NCBI RefSeq assembly: GCF_016107395.1 | Contig: NZ_JAAIKO010000001.1 | Coordinates: 768,356-832,355 of the forward strand | Source of the DNA: Streptomyces fildesensis | GTDB taxonomy: Bacteria; Actinomycetota; Actinomycetes; Streptomycetales; Streptomycetaceae | Reading direction: 5' to 3' | DNA length: 64,000 bases | Shown here: positions 8,525 through 17,666 of the stretch, piece after piece | Numbering within the stretch: the stretch's first letter is position 1 | How the letters are laid out: the number at the start of each line of letters is the position of its first letter | The notes under the pieces: generated by a model | Seen by the model: only the letters and a program-made list of their open reading frames with translations | What the model was told of the DNA's origin: nothing | Databases searched by the model: none | Position numbers and translations under genes: made by a program

Positions 8525-10126
8525 CTATTTGATCTTCTTCAGGTCGCCGCTGGGCCGGCCGGCCCCCGCGTCGTTGGTGGTGTAGGTCAGCGTCGTGGGG
8601 TCCTTGAGGGTCAGCCGTTCCGCCGTGGCGCCCTTGGAACAGCCGCTCGTCGCGCCCGGATCACCGGCCGTCGAGTCGAAGACCAGCACCTTGGTCGTCG
8701 CGGACACCAGCTTCCAGGTGCCTCCGCAGTTGAGGACGCCCAGCAGGTCCACAGTGCTGTCACCGACGTTCTCGCCGATGCGTCCCGCCTTGACGGTGAC
8801 CGTCAGGACCCCGTTGGGGACGCCGTTGGTGGAGACGGTGTTGCCTTGCCAGGTGCCGATGAACGCGGCGGGCACGGATCCGGTGACCGCGCCGGTGTTC
8901 GCGTCGCTGGACGGCGTGCTGCTCCCCGGCCCGCCGCCGGTGGCGCCGCCCGGCTTGTCCTCCGGCCGCAGCAGGACCACCACGGTCGCGGCGACGACGG
9001 CGACCAGCAGCACGGCCACCGCGGCCAGCAGCCGGCGGCGCCCGCGGCGTACGGGAGGTTCCGGCGCGGAGCGCGCACCGGGGGCCAGGGCGCCCGGTAC
9101 CGCGTCGCGCGGCCCCGACGCCTCCATGCCGAAGGAGTGCGAGGGCGCCCGCGGCGGGCCGAACGAGCCGTAGGCCGACCCGAGGTGCGCGCCCGCGGGC
9201 GTCACCTCGGAGCGGGCCGACAGCGGAGCCGCCTCCAGGTCCAGCAGTTCGACCGCATGACGGCCGAGCTGCGCCATCAGCGGCCGGGAGAGCCAGCCCT
9301 GGCGCACCAGCGCGGCGGCCCCGTCGGGCGACAGCCGGGCCGCGAGCTGGGCGGGAGTGGGGCGGACGGCCGGGGCCTTGGCGAGGCAGGACTCCACCAC
9401 GTCGCGCAACTCGTCGGGCACACCGTCGAGTTCCGGTTCCTCGTGGGCGACCTTGTAGAGCAGCGAGGCGGCGCTGTCCCCGCTGAACGGGCCGTGTCCG
9501 GTCGCCGCGAAGGCGAGCACGGCGCCGAGCGCGAAGATGTCGGAGGCGGCGCCGAGCGGCCGGGCGAGCACCTGCTCGGGCGACATGTAGCCCGGCGAGC
9601 CGACGACCACCCCGCTGCCGGTGACGGACGCGCCGGAGGCGTCCATGGCGCGCGCGACACCGAAGTCGATGAGTACCGGACCGTCGAGCGAGAGCATCAC
9701 GTTGGACGGTTTGATGTCACGGTGCAGCAGGCCGAGCCGGTGCACCGCGTCCAGCGCCTCGGCGAGCCCGGCGCCCAGCGTCCGCACTCCGCTCGGCGGC
9801 AGCGGCCCGAACTCGGTGACGGCGTCGGCGAGGGTGGGTCCCGCGATGTAGCCGGTGGCGATCCACGGCACCGGCGACTCGGTGTCCGCGTCGAGCACCG
9901 GAGCGCTCCAGGCCGCGCCCACCAGCCGGGCGGCGTCCACCTCACGGCGGAAGCGGGTGCGGAACTCGGTGTCCTCGGCGAGCTCGGAACGGACCACCTT
10001 CACCGCGACCGTGCGCCCGCCGGGGCTGCGGCCGAGATAGACCCGGCCCATCCCACCCGCTCCGAGCCGTCCGAGCAGACGGTACGGGCCGATCGACGAC
10101 GGATCTGTCGTAGCCAACGGCTGCAT
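8525..10126 (-). CDS. PASTA-less Ser/Thr protein kinase, single-pass membrane
   Basis: This 533-residue Hanks-type kinase has all key motifs: glycine loop LGAGGMGRVY (about 21-30), Lys43 in VAVKV, HRDIKPSN (about 135-142) and DFG (about 154-156). A membrane helix (about 366-387) follows a low-complexity linker. The exterior part of about 140 residues contains two cysteines (NCGGTW and GCSKG) that could form a disulfide; it has no PASTA repeats. ATG 10126 follows GAGGAG. The kinase lies directly downstream of the WXG100 genes, separated from them by a hairpin, and has a neighbouring FHA-containing ATPase that could read phosphothreonine; that link is inference. Confidence 0.93.
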   Translation of the reverse strand: MQPLATTDPSSIGPYRLLGRLGAGGMGRVYLGRSPGGRTVAVKVVRSELAEDTEFRTRFRREVDAARLVGAAWSAPVLDADTESPVPWIATGYIAGPTLADAVTEFGPLPPSGVRTLGAGLAEALDAVHRLGLLHRDIKPSNVMLSLDGPVLIDFGVARAMDASGASVTGSGVVVGSPGYMSPEQVLARPLGAASDIFALGAVLAFAATGHGPFSGDSAASLLYKVAHEEPELDGVPDELRDVVESCLAKAPAVRPTPAQLAARLSPDGAAALVRQGWLSRPLMAQLGRHAVELLDLEAAPLSARSEVTPAGAHLGSAYGSFGPPRAPSHSFGMEASGPRDAVPGALAPGARSAPEPPVRRGRRRLLAAVAVLLVAVVAATVVVLLRPEDKPGGATGGGPGSSTPSSDANTGAVTGSVPAAFIGTWQGNTVSTNGVPNGVLTVTVKAGRIGENVGDSTVDLLGVLNCGGTWKLVSATTKVLVFDSTAGDPGATSGCSKGATAERLTLKDPTTLTYTTNDAGAGRPSGDLKKIK

Positions 10127-10176
10127 CAGAGCCTCCTCTGAGCGGAGTGTGCCCCCGGGCGGCGCCCGTGACGCAC

Positions 10177-10210
10177 GATGCGCCGCAGCGGTGATCCGCT
10201 GCGGCGCATC
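10177..10210 (-). terminator. Hairpin after the WXG100 genes
   Basis: A perfect 15-base-pair stem, GATGCGCCGCAGCGG with its complement, encloses the loop TGAT. It lies 14 bases past the stop of the WXG100 gene on the minus strand, with no strong T-run, as is usual in Streptomyces. It probably separates the secretion genes from the kinase. Confidence 0.7.
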
Positions 10211-10223
10211 CGTTGCCGCTCGA

Positions 10224-10520
10224 TCAGTGGCCGAGGCCCTTGGCGAGCTCCTCGTCCGCGGACTGGAACGCCTGCGCGGCACTCTCGAGGAACTTGCCCA
10301 TGCCCTCAAGACCCTCGATGGTCTTGGTCGCACCGGTGTTGAACTCGGTGTACGACTGGTCGAACTGCTTCGAGGAACGGTCGGTCACATAGCCGCCGTT
10401 CACCAGGCCCTGAACAAACTTGTGCAGCGTGTTCAGCTTCTCGGTGATCTCGGCCTGGCCCGTCTTGAGCTTGCTGGCCGCGTCACGCATGTCCTGGTAT
10501 GTAACGTTCACATTAGACAT
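10224..10520 (-). CDS. WXG100-family type VII secretion protein (EsxA-like, degenerate motif)
   Basis: This 98-residue helical-hairpin protein has the size and heptad pattern of WXG100 secretion substrates, but the turn reads NGGYVTDRSS, without the Trp-x-Gly motif. The C-terminal end of the second helix carries FQSAD, which fits the aromatic-xxx-acidic secretion signal of the family. ATG 10520 follows GGAAGG at a rather long spacing; an in-frame ATG at 10538 would add six residues. It lies 86 bases downstream of the unknown gene of the locus. It probably pairs with the other small protein encoded at 11281-11595. Confidence 0.85.
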   Translation of the reverse strand: MSNVNVTYQDMRDAASKLKTGQAEITEKLNTLHKFVQGLVNGGYVTDRSSKQFDQSYTEFNTGATKTIEGLEGMGKFLESAAQAFQSADEELAKGLGH

Positions 10521-10606
10521 AGAGGAAATACCTTCCATTGGCCTTGCCGCAGGGCCGACCCCCGTGGCCTTTGAGTCGCAGATTGATGTGATGGTCTGCG
10601 GAAGCC

Positions 10607-11281
10607 TCAGCTTACGGGTGAGGACGGCGCGGGTGCAGCCTGCGGTTCCCGGTAGCGGAACGTCGAGGTCACAGCGTCGAATACGTCGAAGAACGAGTCC
10701 GCGAGATCGAGCACCGGACTGCTGCAGGCGACCAGCGCGACCCGGTCCCCGCCGCCCGGCAGCGGGATGAATGTCTGCATCAGCACCGTGCGTACGGTTT
10801 TGCTGTCGCCGGGGATCTCGATGTCCTCGATCCCGTACGTACGGGCGGCGGCTCCGGTCTCCGGGATCTCCACCGTCGTCACCTTCCGCCACGCGTCCCC
10901 CTCGCGCCGGGCCGGCTTCTCCCGCAGTCCCGCGACGATCGACGCGGGATCCGTGGCCAGCAGCTGCCCTTCGGGCGTCCGGGCCCCCACCAGCGACACG
11001 GTGACGGACGCGGTCAGCGGTATCCCGCCGAAGTTCTGCGCCATGCAGCCGATGTACACCGCCCCGCTGTCGTACGCCTCACGCGCCGCCCTGCGCAGGA
11101 ACTTGGCGAGCACGTCACGGTGCTCGCCGATCGCCGGGTTCTCCTGCACGCGCTGCGCCATCAGCTTGCGGACGCTCTCGTCCCGGCTGGCCGGGTGCAG
11201 GTCGAACTCCCACCATGTCATCGGCACGGTGAGCGAGAAGCCCTCCCGCTCGACCGGCATCACCCGCGGAGTTGCACTCAC
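10607..11281 (-). CDS. Uncharacterised protein of the type VII secretion locus
   Basis: I do not recognise this 224-residue protein. It has no signal peptide or membrane helix, starts with a Trp-Trp-containing motif (TVPMTWWEFDL, about 19-29) and looks like a mixed alpha/beta cytosolic protein with a helical segment at about 35-75. The GTG start shares one base with the stop of the upstream WXG100-like gene (TAGTG), so the two are translationally coupled. Lying between the two WXG100-like genes, it may be a locus-specific chaperone in the manner of EspG, though I see no sequence similarity to EspG. Confidence 0.75.
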   Translation of the reverse strand: MSATPRVMPVEREGFSLTVPMTWWEFDLHPASRDESVRKLMAQRVQENPAIGEHRDVLAKFLRRAAREAYDSGAVYIGCMAQNFGGIPLTASVTVSLVGARTPEGQLLATDPASIVAGLREKPARREGDAWRKVTTVEIPETGAAARTYGIEDIEIPGDSKTVRTVLMQTFIPLPGGGDRVALVACSSPVLDLADSFFDVFDAVTSTFRYREPQAAPAPSSPVS

Positions 11282-11595
11282 TACTTGCCGCCCTCACCCT
11301 TTGCCGCTTTCGCCAGGTCGTCGGCGAGTTGCTTGTCGGCCTTCCGGATCTCGCGCACCGCGGTGTTGGCCATCTTGGCCAGCCCCTCCAGGTGCCCGTC
11401 GATCTCCTTCCGGCCGTCCTTCCAGTTGTGCTCGAAGCTGTCCAGCGCGTCCGCGACCTTCCCGGAGCCGAGCTTCGCCTCGTAGGACTCGAAGAGCTTG
11501 CGTGTGCCGTTCATCGTGGTCCGCACGGCATCGAGGTTGGAGGCAAAATCCTCCAAACCGCCGAGATCCACCTTCAATCGGTCAGGACTACCCAT
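11281..11595 (-). CDS. WXG100-like protein (EsxB-like)
   Basis: This 104-residue, highly charged helical protein has the WXG100 layout: helix 1, a turn reading HNWKDGRKEI (Trp-Lys-Asp-Gly, one residue longer than WXG) and helix 2 ending in a Lys/Ala-rich tail. ATG 11595 follows GGGGGA. It is the first gene of a minus-strand operon divergent from the EccC/EssC-type ATPase gene, with 208 bases of shared upstream region. I infer that it and the protein at 10224-10520 form a heterodimer exported by that ATPase system. Confidence 0.8.
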   Translation of the reverse strand: MGSPDRLKVDLGGLEDFASNLDAVRTTMNGTRKLFESYEAKLGSGKVADALDSFEHNWKDGRKEIDGHLEGLAKMANTAVREIRKADKQLADDLAKAAKGEGGK

Positions 11596-11803
11596 ACTTC
11601 CCCCGTCGGTTCTGCTGCCGCCCGCCGCACGCGGCTTCCGCGTCCAATGCCCGTCAATTCTCTCACTCTTGACCCACCTACCGTCAGGACACCTCCTGGC
11701 GTGGGCCCGGTTCCGGCCGATGCGGCCGGTGCGTTGTCGGGCACCTGTTGCATGATGGTCAACAGCAAATACCAGTGGTGCTCAGTGGTGCAGGGGGACG
11801 GCA

Positions 11804-14800
11804 GTGGAACTCCAGCTCAGCGTGATCGACCCGGTCCGTGACGACCGTGCGGACATGCTGGTCGACGCCGACCCCGCGGCGCCCGTCGGCGCGCTCGCGG
11901 CGGAGATCGGCCGGCTGCTCGGACGTCCGGACGACGGACAGGGCCCGCCCGCCCTGCACATCAACGGCTTCCAGATCGACCCCGAGCTGAGCCTGGACGC
12001 CTCGCCGGTGCGTGACGGCGCGGTGGTCAGCGTCGCCGCGCCCGACGCCTGCCCGGCGCCCGACGCCCAGGGCACGGTGGAAGTACGGATCGTGGGCGGT
12101 CCCGACGCGGGCGGCGTGCACCGGCTCGGTCCCGGCGTCGCGGTCGTCGGCAGCGGGCCCGACGCGTGGATCCGGCTCAACGACCCGGCGCTGCCGCACT
12201 CCGCGGTGGAGGTGGACGTCGCGGTCGACGGGACCGTCACCGTCCACCCGTCCTTCGGCAGCTCCGCCACCATCGACGGCAAGCCGCTCACCGACGCGAG
12301 CCCCTGGCGGCCGCGCAGCGTCGTCGCCGCCGGACAGACCTTGCTGGAACTGAGCCTGCCGAGCTTCCCCGACACCGCGCTCAAGCCCTCCGAGGACGGC
12401 ACCGGCCTCGACTACAACCGGCCGCCGCGCATCACCCCGCCGCCGCGGCCGACCAATTTCCAGCTGCCGAGCAAGCCCAAGCAGTCCGAGAACCGGCCCA
12501 TGCCCTGGCTGATGGCGATCGTGCCGCTGTTCGGCGCGGTGCTCATGGCGATGATGATGCACCAGCCGCGCTTCCTCTTCATGGCGGTGCTCAGCCCGGT
12601 CGCCATGGTCGGCAACTACATGAACGACAAGAAGCACGGCAAGAAGTCGTTCCGCCAGACCAACGCCGACTACGAGACGCACAAGGAGTCGATCGAGCGG
12701 CAGGCCCGCAAGGCCATGGCCGCCGACACCGCCGCCCGCCGCACCCAGGCCCCGGACCCGGCCGAGGTGCTGGTCGCCGCGACCGGGCCGAGCCAGCGGC
12801 TGTGGGAACGGCGGCGCTCCGACCCGGACTACGGGATGCTGCGCGTCGGCACCGGCACCCTCCCCACCGAGGTCCAGGTCTCGGACCCGGCCCAGGAGGA
12901 GCACAAGCGCAACGAGGCCCGGAAGCTGTCCGACGTTCCGGTGACCGTCCCCATGCAGCAGCACGGTGTGCTCGGCGTCGCGGGCCGCGGTGAACTGCCG
13001 CGCGCCATCGGCCGCTGGCTGGTGGCCCAGGCCGCCGCCCTGCACTCCCCCGCCGATCTGCAGATCTGCGTGCTCACCGACCCCAGCGGCCGAGAGGGCT
13101 GGGAGTGGGTGCGCTGGCTGCCGCACGCCAGGGCCCGCGAGGGACAGTCCGCACTGGCCCTGATCGGCACCGACGCCGACAGCGTCGCCCGCCGGATCAG
13201 CGAACTGCTCGCCCAGGTCACCTCCCGCCAGGACGCGGCCCGCGAGGCCGGCTCCCAGCCCAACCAGGCCTGGGGCGGCCCCACGATCCTCGTCGTCCTC
13301 GACGGCTCCCGGCGGCTGCGCGCACTGCCCGGCCTCACCCAGGTGCTGCGCGACGGCCCCCGCGTCGGCATCCACCTCATCTGCCTCGACGCCGACCGCC
13401 GGCTGCTCCCCGAGGAGTGCCGTGCGCTCGTCGAGGAGGACTACTACGGGCTGCTGCAGGTCTCGATGGCCGGCGTCGAGCCGGTCTCCGGGGTGCGGCC
13501 CGACTGTGTGACCGCCGCGTGGGGCGAGCAGATGGCCCGCGCGATGGCCCCGATCCGCGACGTCAGCGGTGACGAGGGCGCGGCCCTGCCGGACTCCTGC
13601 CGGCTGCTCGACGTGATCGAGATGGAGCCGCCCACCGTCGGCGGCATCGCCGCCCGCTGGAGCATGGGCGGCCGCTCCACCCAGGCCGTGGTCGGCTCGT
13701 CCTTCGACGGCGCGTTCGCCATCGACCTGGTCCGCGACGGGCCGCACGGCCTGGTCGCCGGCACCACCGGTTCCGGCAAGTCCGAGCTGCTGCAGACCAT
13801 CGTGGCGTCGCTGGCGGTCGCCAACCGGCCGGACGCAATGACGTTCGTCCTCGTCGACTACAAGGGCGGCGCGGCCTTCAAGGACTGCGTGAAGCTGCCG
13901 CACACCGTCGGTATGGTCACCGACCTCGACACGCACCTGGTGGAACGGGCCCTGGAGTCGCTCGGCGCCGAGCTGCGCCGCCGCGAACACACCCTCGCGG
14001 CCGCCGGTGCCAAGGACCTCGAGGACTACATCATCGCGATGCGCACCAACCCGGGGCTCGCGGCGATGCCCCGGCTGCTCATCGTCATCGACGAGTTCGC
14101 GTCCATGGCCCGTGAGCTGCCCGACTTCGTGACCGGCCTGGTCAACATCGCCCAGCGAGGCCGTTCGCTCGGCATCCACCTCATCCTCGCCACCCAGCGA
14201 CCCTCCGGCGTCGTCTCCCCCGAGATCCGCGCCAACACCAACCTCCGCATCGCGCTGCGCGTCACCGACGCCAGCGAATCGTCCGACGTCATCGACGCCC
14301 CCGACGCCGGATACATCGCCAAGTCCACCCCGGGCCGGGCGTATGTGCGGCTCGGCGCCTCCTCGCTGCTGCCGTTCCAGTCCGGACGCGTCGGCGGCCG
14401 GCGCCCCGGCCAGGTCGCCAACAAGGCGCCCGCGCCGTGGACCGTGCAGATCGGCTGGGACGGCCTCGGCCGTCCGGTCCCCGAACGGCCGTCCGGTCCC
14501 CGTACCAACGACGACGACCTGCTGACCGACCTCGCCGTCCTCGTCGAGGCCATCCAGGGCGCCAACGAGCAGCTGGGGCTGCCGCCGCAGCACAGCCCGT
14601 GGCTGCCCGCGCTCACCGAGCGGATGGTCATCGACGAGCTGGAGACCCCGGTCAACGTCTCCCGCGACGGCCTGCTGCCGGCCCCGTACGCGGTCGACGA
14701 CCTGCCGAGCGAGCAGGCGCGGCGCACCGCCTCCATCGATCTGACGACCTTCGGTCACCTGATGATCGCGGGCGCCCCGCGCATGGGCCGCTCGCAGACG

Positions 14801-16213
14801 CTGCGCACCATCGCGGGCTCGCTGGCCCGCTCCAACTCCTGCGCCGATGTGCACCTGTACGCGTTGGACTGCGGGAACGGCGCGCTGCTGGCGCTGTCCG
14901 CGCTGCCGCACTGCGGCGCCGTGGTCCGCTCCAACGAGGCGGACCGCGCGGTCCGGCTGATCGGCAAGCTCGCCGCCGAGGTGCAGCGCCGGATGGCGCT
15001 GCTCGGCGAGGGCGGCTTCACCGACATCAACGAGCAGCGGACGGGCGTCGCCGAGGCCGACCGGCTGCCGCACATCGTGCTGCTGCTGGACCGCTGGGAG
15101 GGCTTCACCCCGTCGCTCGGCGATCTGAACAACGGCTCGCTGACCGACACGATCTTCCAGCTGATGCGCGAGGGCGCGTCCGTCGGTATCCACGTGATCA
15201 TGACGGGCGACCGGTCGCTGCTGCTCGGCCGGATCTCCACCCTCACCGAGAACAAGATCGCGCTGCAGCTCAGCGACTCGGGCGACCTGTCCCTGATCGG
15301 CCTCAACCCGCGCAAGATCCCCGCGAAGATCCCGCCGGGCCGGGCGTTCCGCGCGCAGGGCGCCACCGAGACCCATGTGGCGCTGCTCACCGAGGACCCC
15401 AGCGGCCAGGCCCAGTCCGCGGCCCTGCACGCCATCGGCGCCGCGGCCAAGGACCGGGACAGCGCCGTACCGCGCTCCCGCCGGCCGTTCCGGGTCGATG
15501 TGCTGCCCTCCCGGATCGAGTTCGAGGAGGCGTGGGAGATGCGCGACCCGCAGGAGATGCAGGCCATGCGCGGCGGCGGCCGGCTCTGGTCGATGGCGGC
15601 CATCGGCGGCGACCAGCTGACCGTGCTGGGCCCGAACCTCGCCGAGGGCACGCCCGCCTTCGTCATCGCGGGCCCGGCCCGCTCCGGGCGCAGCACCGCG
15701 CTGCTGACGATGACGCGCTCGTTCCTCACCGCGGGCACCCAGATCATCCTGGCCACCCCGCGCCGCCAGTCACCGCTGCGCCGTCTCAAGCACGCCCCGG
15801 GCGTCGTGGGCTTCTTCGGCACCGACGAGATCACCACGGCGGAACTCCAGGAGGCGCTGGCCCGCTTCAGCGGCCCCGGCGTGATCATCGTGGACGATGC
15901 GGAGCTGCTGCGTAACTGCGAGGCGGGGGACGTCTTCCAGTCCGTGGTGCGCAACGCGACCGGCAAGGACATCGGTCTGGTCATCGCGGGCGACGCGGAC
16001 GACATCTGCGGCGGCTTCAACGGCTGGCAGGTCGAGATGAAGAAGGCCCGCCGCGGCCTTCTCCTGTCCCCGCAGAACATGTCGGACGGCGACCTGGTCG
16101 GCGTCCGGCTGCAGCGCGGCTCCATCGGCCAGGCCATCCAGCCCGGCCGCGGCCTGCTGCACCTGGGCGACGGCGAGGTCCGCACCGTCCAGGTCCCGCT
16201 GACCGCGCTGTAA
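11804..16213 (+). CDS. eccC: FHA-containing EccC/EssC-type FtsK/SpoIIIE ATPase of type VII secretion
   Basis: The 1469-residue motor has a ubiquitin/FHA-like N-terminal region (FHA fold about 92-185), two close membrane helices (about 234-272) and three FtsK-type ATPase domains. Domain 1 has an intact Walker A (GTTGSGKS near 653) and Walker B (LLIVIDEFASMA). In domains 2 (GAPRMGRS near 990) and 3 (GPARSGRS near 1290) Arg replaces the catalytic Lys, so only domain 1 looks fully competent. An N-terminal FHA region is typical of firmicute EssC rather than mycobacterial EccC. GTG 11804 follows GGGGGA. No eccB, eccD, eccE or mycP gene is visible in the window, so this is an orphan or minimal system. 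Confidence 0.93.
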   Translation: MELQLSVIDPVRDDRADMLVDADPAAPVGALAAEIGRLLGRPDDGQGPPALHINGFQIDPELSLDASPVRDGAVVSVAAPDACPAPDAQGTVEVRIVGGPDAGGVHRLGPGVAVVGSGPDAWIRLNDPALPHSAVEVDVAVDGTVTVHPSFGSSATIDGKPLTDASPWRPRSVVAAGQTLLELSLPSFPDTALKPSEDGTGLDYNRPPRITPPPRPTNFQLPSKPKQSENRPMPWLMAIVPLFGAVLMAMMMHQPRFLFMAVLSPVAMVGNYMNDKKHGKKSFRQTNADYETHKESIERQARKAMAADTAARRTQAPDPAEVLVAATGPSQRLWERRRSDPDYGMLRVGTGTLPTEVQVSDPAQEEHKRNEARKLSDVPVTVPMQQHGVLGVAGRGELPRAIGRWLVAQAAALHSPADLQICVLTDPSGREGWEWVRWLPHARAREGQSALALIGTDADSVARRISELLAQVTSRQDAAREAGSQPNQAWGGPTILVVLDGSRRLRALPGLTQVLRDGPRVGIHLICLDADRRLLPEECRALVEEDYYGLLQVSMAGVEPVSGVRPDCVTAAWGEQMARAMAPIRDVSGDEGAALPDSCRLLDVIEMEPPTVGGIAARWSMGGRSTQAVVGSSFDGAFAIDLVRDGPHGLVAGTTGSGKSELLQTIVASLAVANRPDAMTFVLVDYKGGAAFKDCVKLPHTVGMVTDLDTHLVERALESLGAELRRREHTLAAAGAKDLEDYIIAMRTNPGLAAMPRLLIVIDEFASMARELPDFVTGLVNIAQRGRSLGIHLILATQRPSGVVSPEIRANTNLRIALRVTDASESSDVIDAPDAGYIAKSTPGRAYVRLGASSLLPFQSGRVGGRRPGQVANKAPAPWTVQIGWDGLGRPVPERPSGPRTNDDDLLTDLAVLVEAIQGANEQLGLPPQHSPWLPALTERMVIDELETPVNVSRDGLLPAPYAVDDLPSEQARRTASIDLTTFGHLMIAGAPRMGRSQTLRTIAGSLARSNSCADVHLYALDCGNGALLALSALPHCGAVVRSNEADRAVRLIGKLAAEVQRRMALLGEGGFTDINEQRTGVAEADRLPHIVLLLDRWEGFTPSLGDLNNGSLTDTIFQLMREGASVGIHVIMTGDRSLLLGRISTLTENKIALQLSDSGDLSLIGLNPRKIPAKIPPGRAFRAQGATETHVALLTEDPSGQAQSAALHAIGAAAKDRDSAVPRSRRPFRVDVLPSRIEFEEAWEMRDPQEMQAMRGGGRLWSMAAIGGDQLTVLGPNLAEGTPAFVIAGPARSGRSTALLTMTRSFLTAGTQIILATPRRQSPLRRLKHAPGVVGFFGTDEITTAELQEALARFSGPGVIIVDDAELLRNCEAGDVFQSVVRNATGKDIGLVIAGDADDICGGFNGWQVEMKKARRGLLLSPQNMSDGDLVGVRLQRGSIGQAIQPGRGLLHLGDGEVRTVQVPLTAL

Positions 16214-16262
16214 CAGCGGTCGCTCGGGGAGCACCGGTCACTCCGGGCGACAGCGGTCGCTC
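16214..16262. repeat. Three degenerate tandem copies of an 18-19 base unit
   Basis: CAGCGGTCGCTC occurs at 16214-16225 and 16251-16262, with the variant CACCGGTCACTC between them. The copies start directly after the eccC stop and fill most of the gap to the mqnA end. The function is unknown; slipped replication or a termination region are possible. Confidence 0.6.
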
Positions 16263-16282
16263 CGGTCCCGGGAGGCGCGTGG

Positions 16283-17143
<861 letters not shown>

Positions 17144-17249
17144 CTAGTCCTGGTCCTTGCGGATCTTGTGGCCGGGCGGCGGAACAGCCCCTGGAAGGGC
17201 CTCGAAAGGCCGATCTTGAGACCCTTCCCCACCCCTGAACCTGCGTGCT

Positions 17250-17390
17250 ACTCTCCTCGCAAGTTGCAGTTTGGTTTCCCTTGCAGTACAGAGCCTGCGG
17301 AGCATGTGACCCCGTAGGCTTTTGTAGTTTTCAGACTTCGCAGTTGCAGGTTCTGGAGCAGGGCAACCCTTTGGGCCCAAGGAGGGCTTT
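17250..17390 (+). promoter_or_regulatory. Probable long 5' leader of the cold-shock gene
   Basis: The stretch before the cold-shock start is unusually T-rich for this genome and carries repeated GTTGCAG motifs (around 17265 and 17343). It ends in a near-perfect ribosome-binding site AAGGAGG. Long untranslated leaders are typical of cold-shock genes. The exact transcription start cannot be seen from sequence alone. Confidence 0.4.
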
Positions 17391-17594
17391 ATGGCTACCG
17401 GAACCGTGAAGTGGTTCAACGCTGAAAAGGGCTTCGGCTTTATCGCCCAGGACGGCGGGGGCCCCGACGTCTTCGTTCACTACTCCGCGATCAACGCCGC
17501 TGGGTTCCGCTCCCTCGAGGAGAACCAGCAGGTCAACTTCGACGTCACCCAGGGCCCGAAGGGCCCCCAGGCGGAGAACGTAACCCCGGTCTGA
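17391..17594 (+). CDS. Cold-shock domain protein (CspA family)
   Basis: This 67-residue protein is a single cold-shock OB-fold with RNP1 KGFGFI and RNP2 VFVHYSAI, the standard aromatic nucleic-acid binding surface. CspA-like proteins bind single-stranded RNA and DNA and prevent RNA secondary structure. The start is certain, with AAGGAGG seven bases upstream. A strong hairpin lies 30 bases downstream. It is one of several paralogues expected in a streptomycete. Confidence 0.97.
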   Translation: MATGTVKWFNAEKGFGFIAQDGGGPDVFVHYSAINAAGFRSLEENQQVNFDVTQGPKGPQAENVTPV

Positions 17595-17623
17595 TCGACG
17601 GGATCGCCTCACAGCATTGCCAA

Positions 17624-17652
17624 GGAGCCCCGCACCGGTTGTGCGGGGCTCC
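17624..17652. terminator. Bidirectional terminator, cold-shock gene / acyl-CoA ligase gene
   Basis: A perfect 12-base-pair stem, GGAGCCCCGCAC with its complement, has a CGGTT loop and is followed on the plus strand by TGCCTTTC. It lies between two convergent genes, so it can serve both. Confidence 0.85.
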
Positions 17653-17666
17653 TGCCTTTCCCGCCG

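Noticed and set aside
11759..15430. 1223-codon minus-strand frame opposite eccC
   Set aside because: A shadow of the real gene: low-complexity Arg/Gly/Val/Asp composition and no family.
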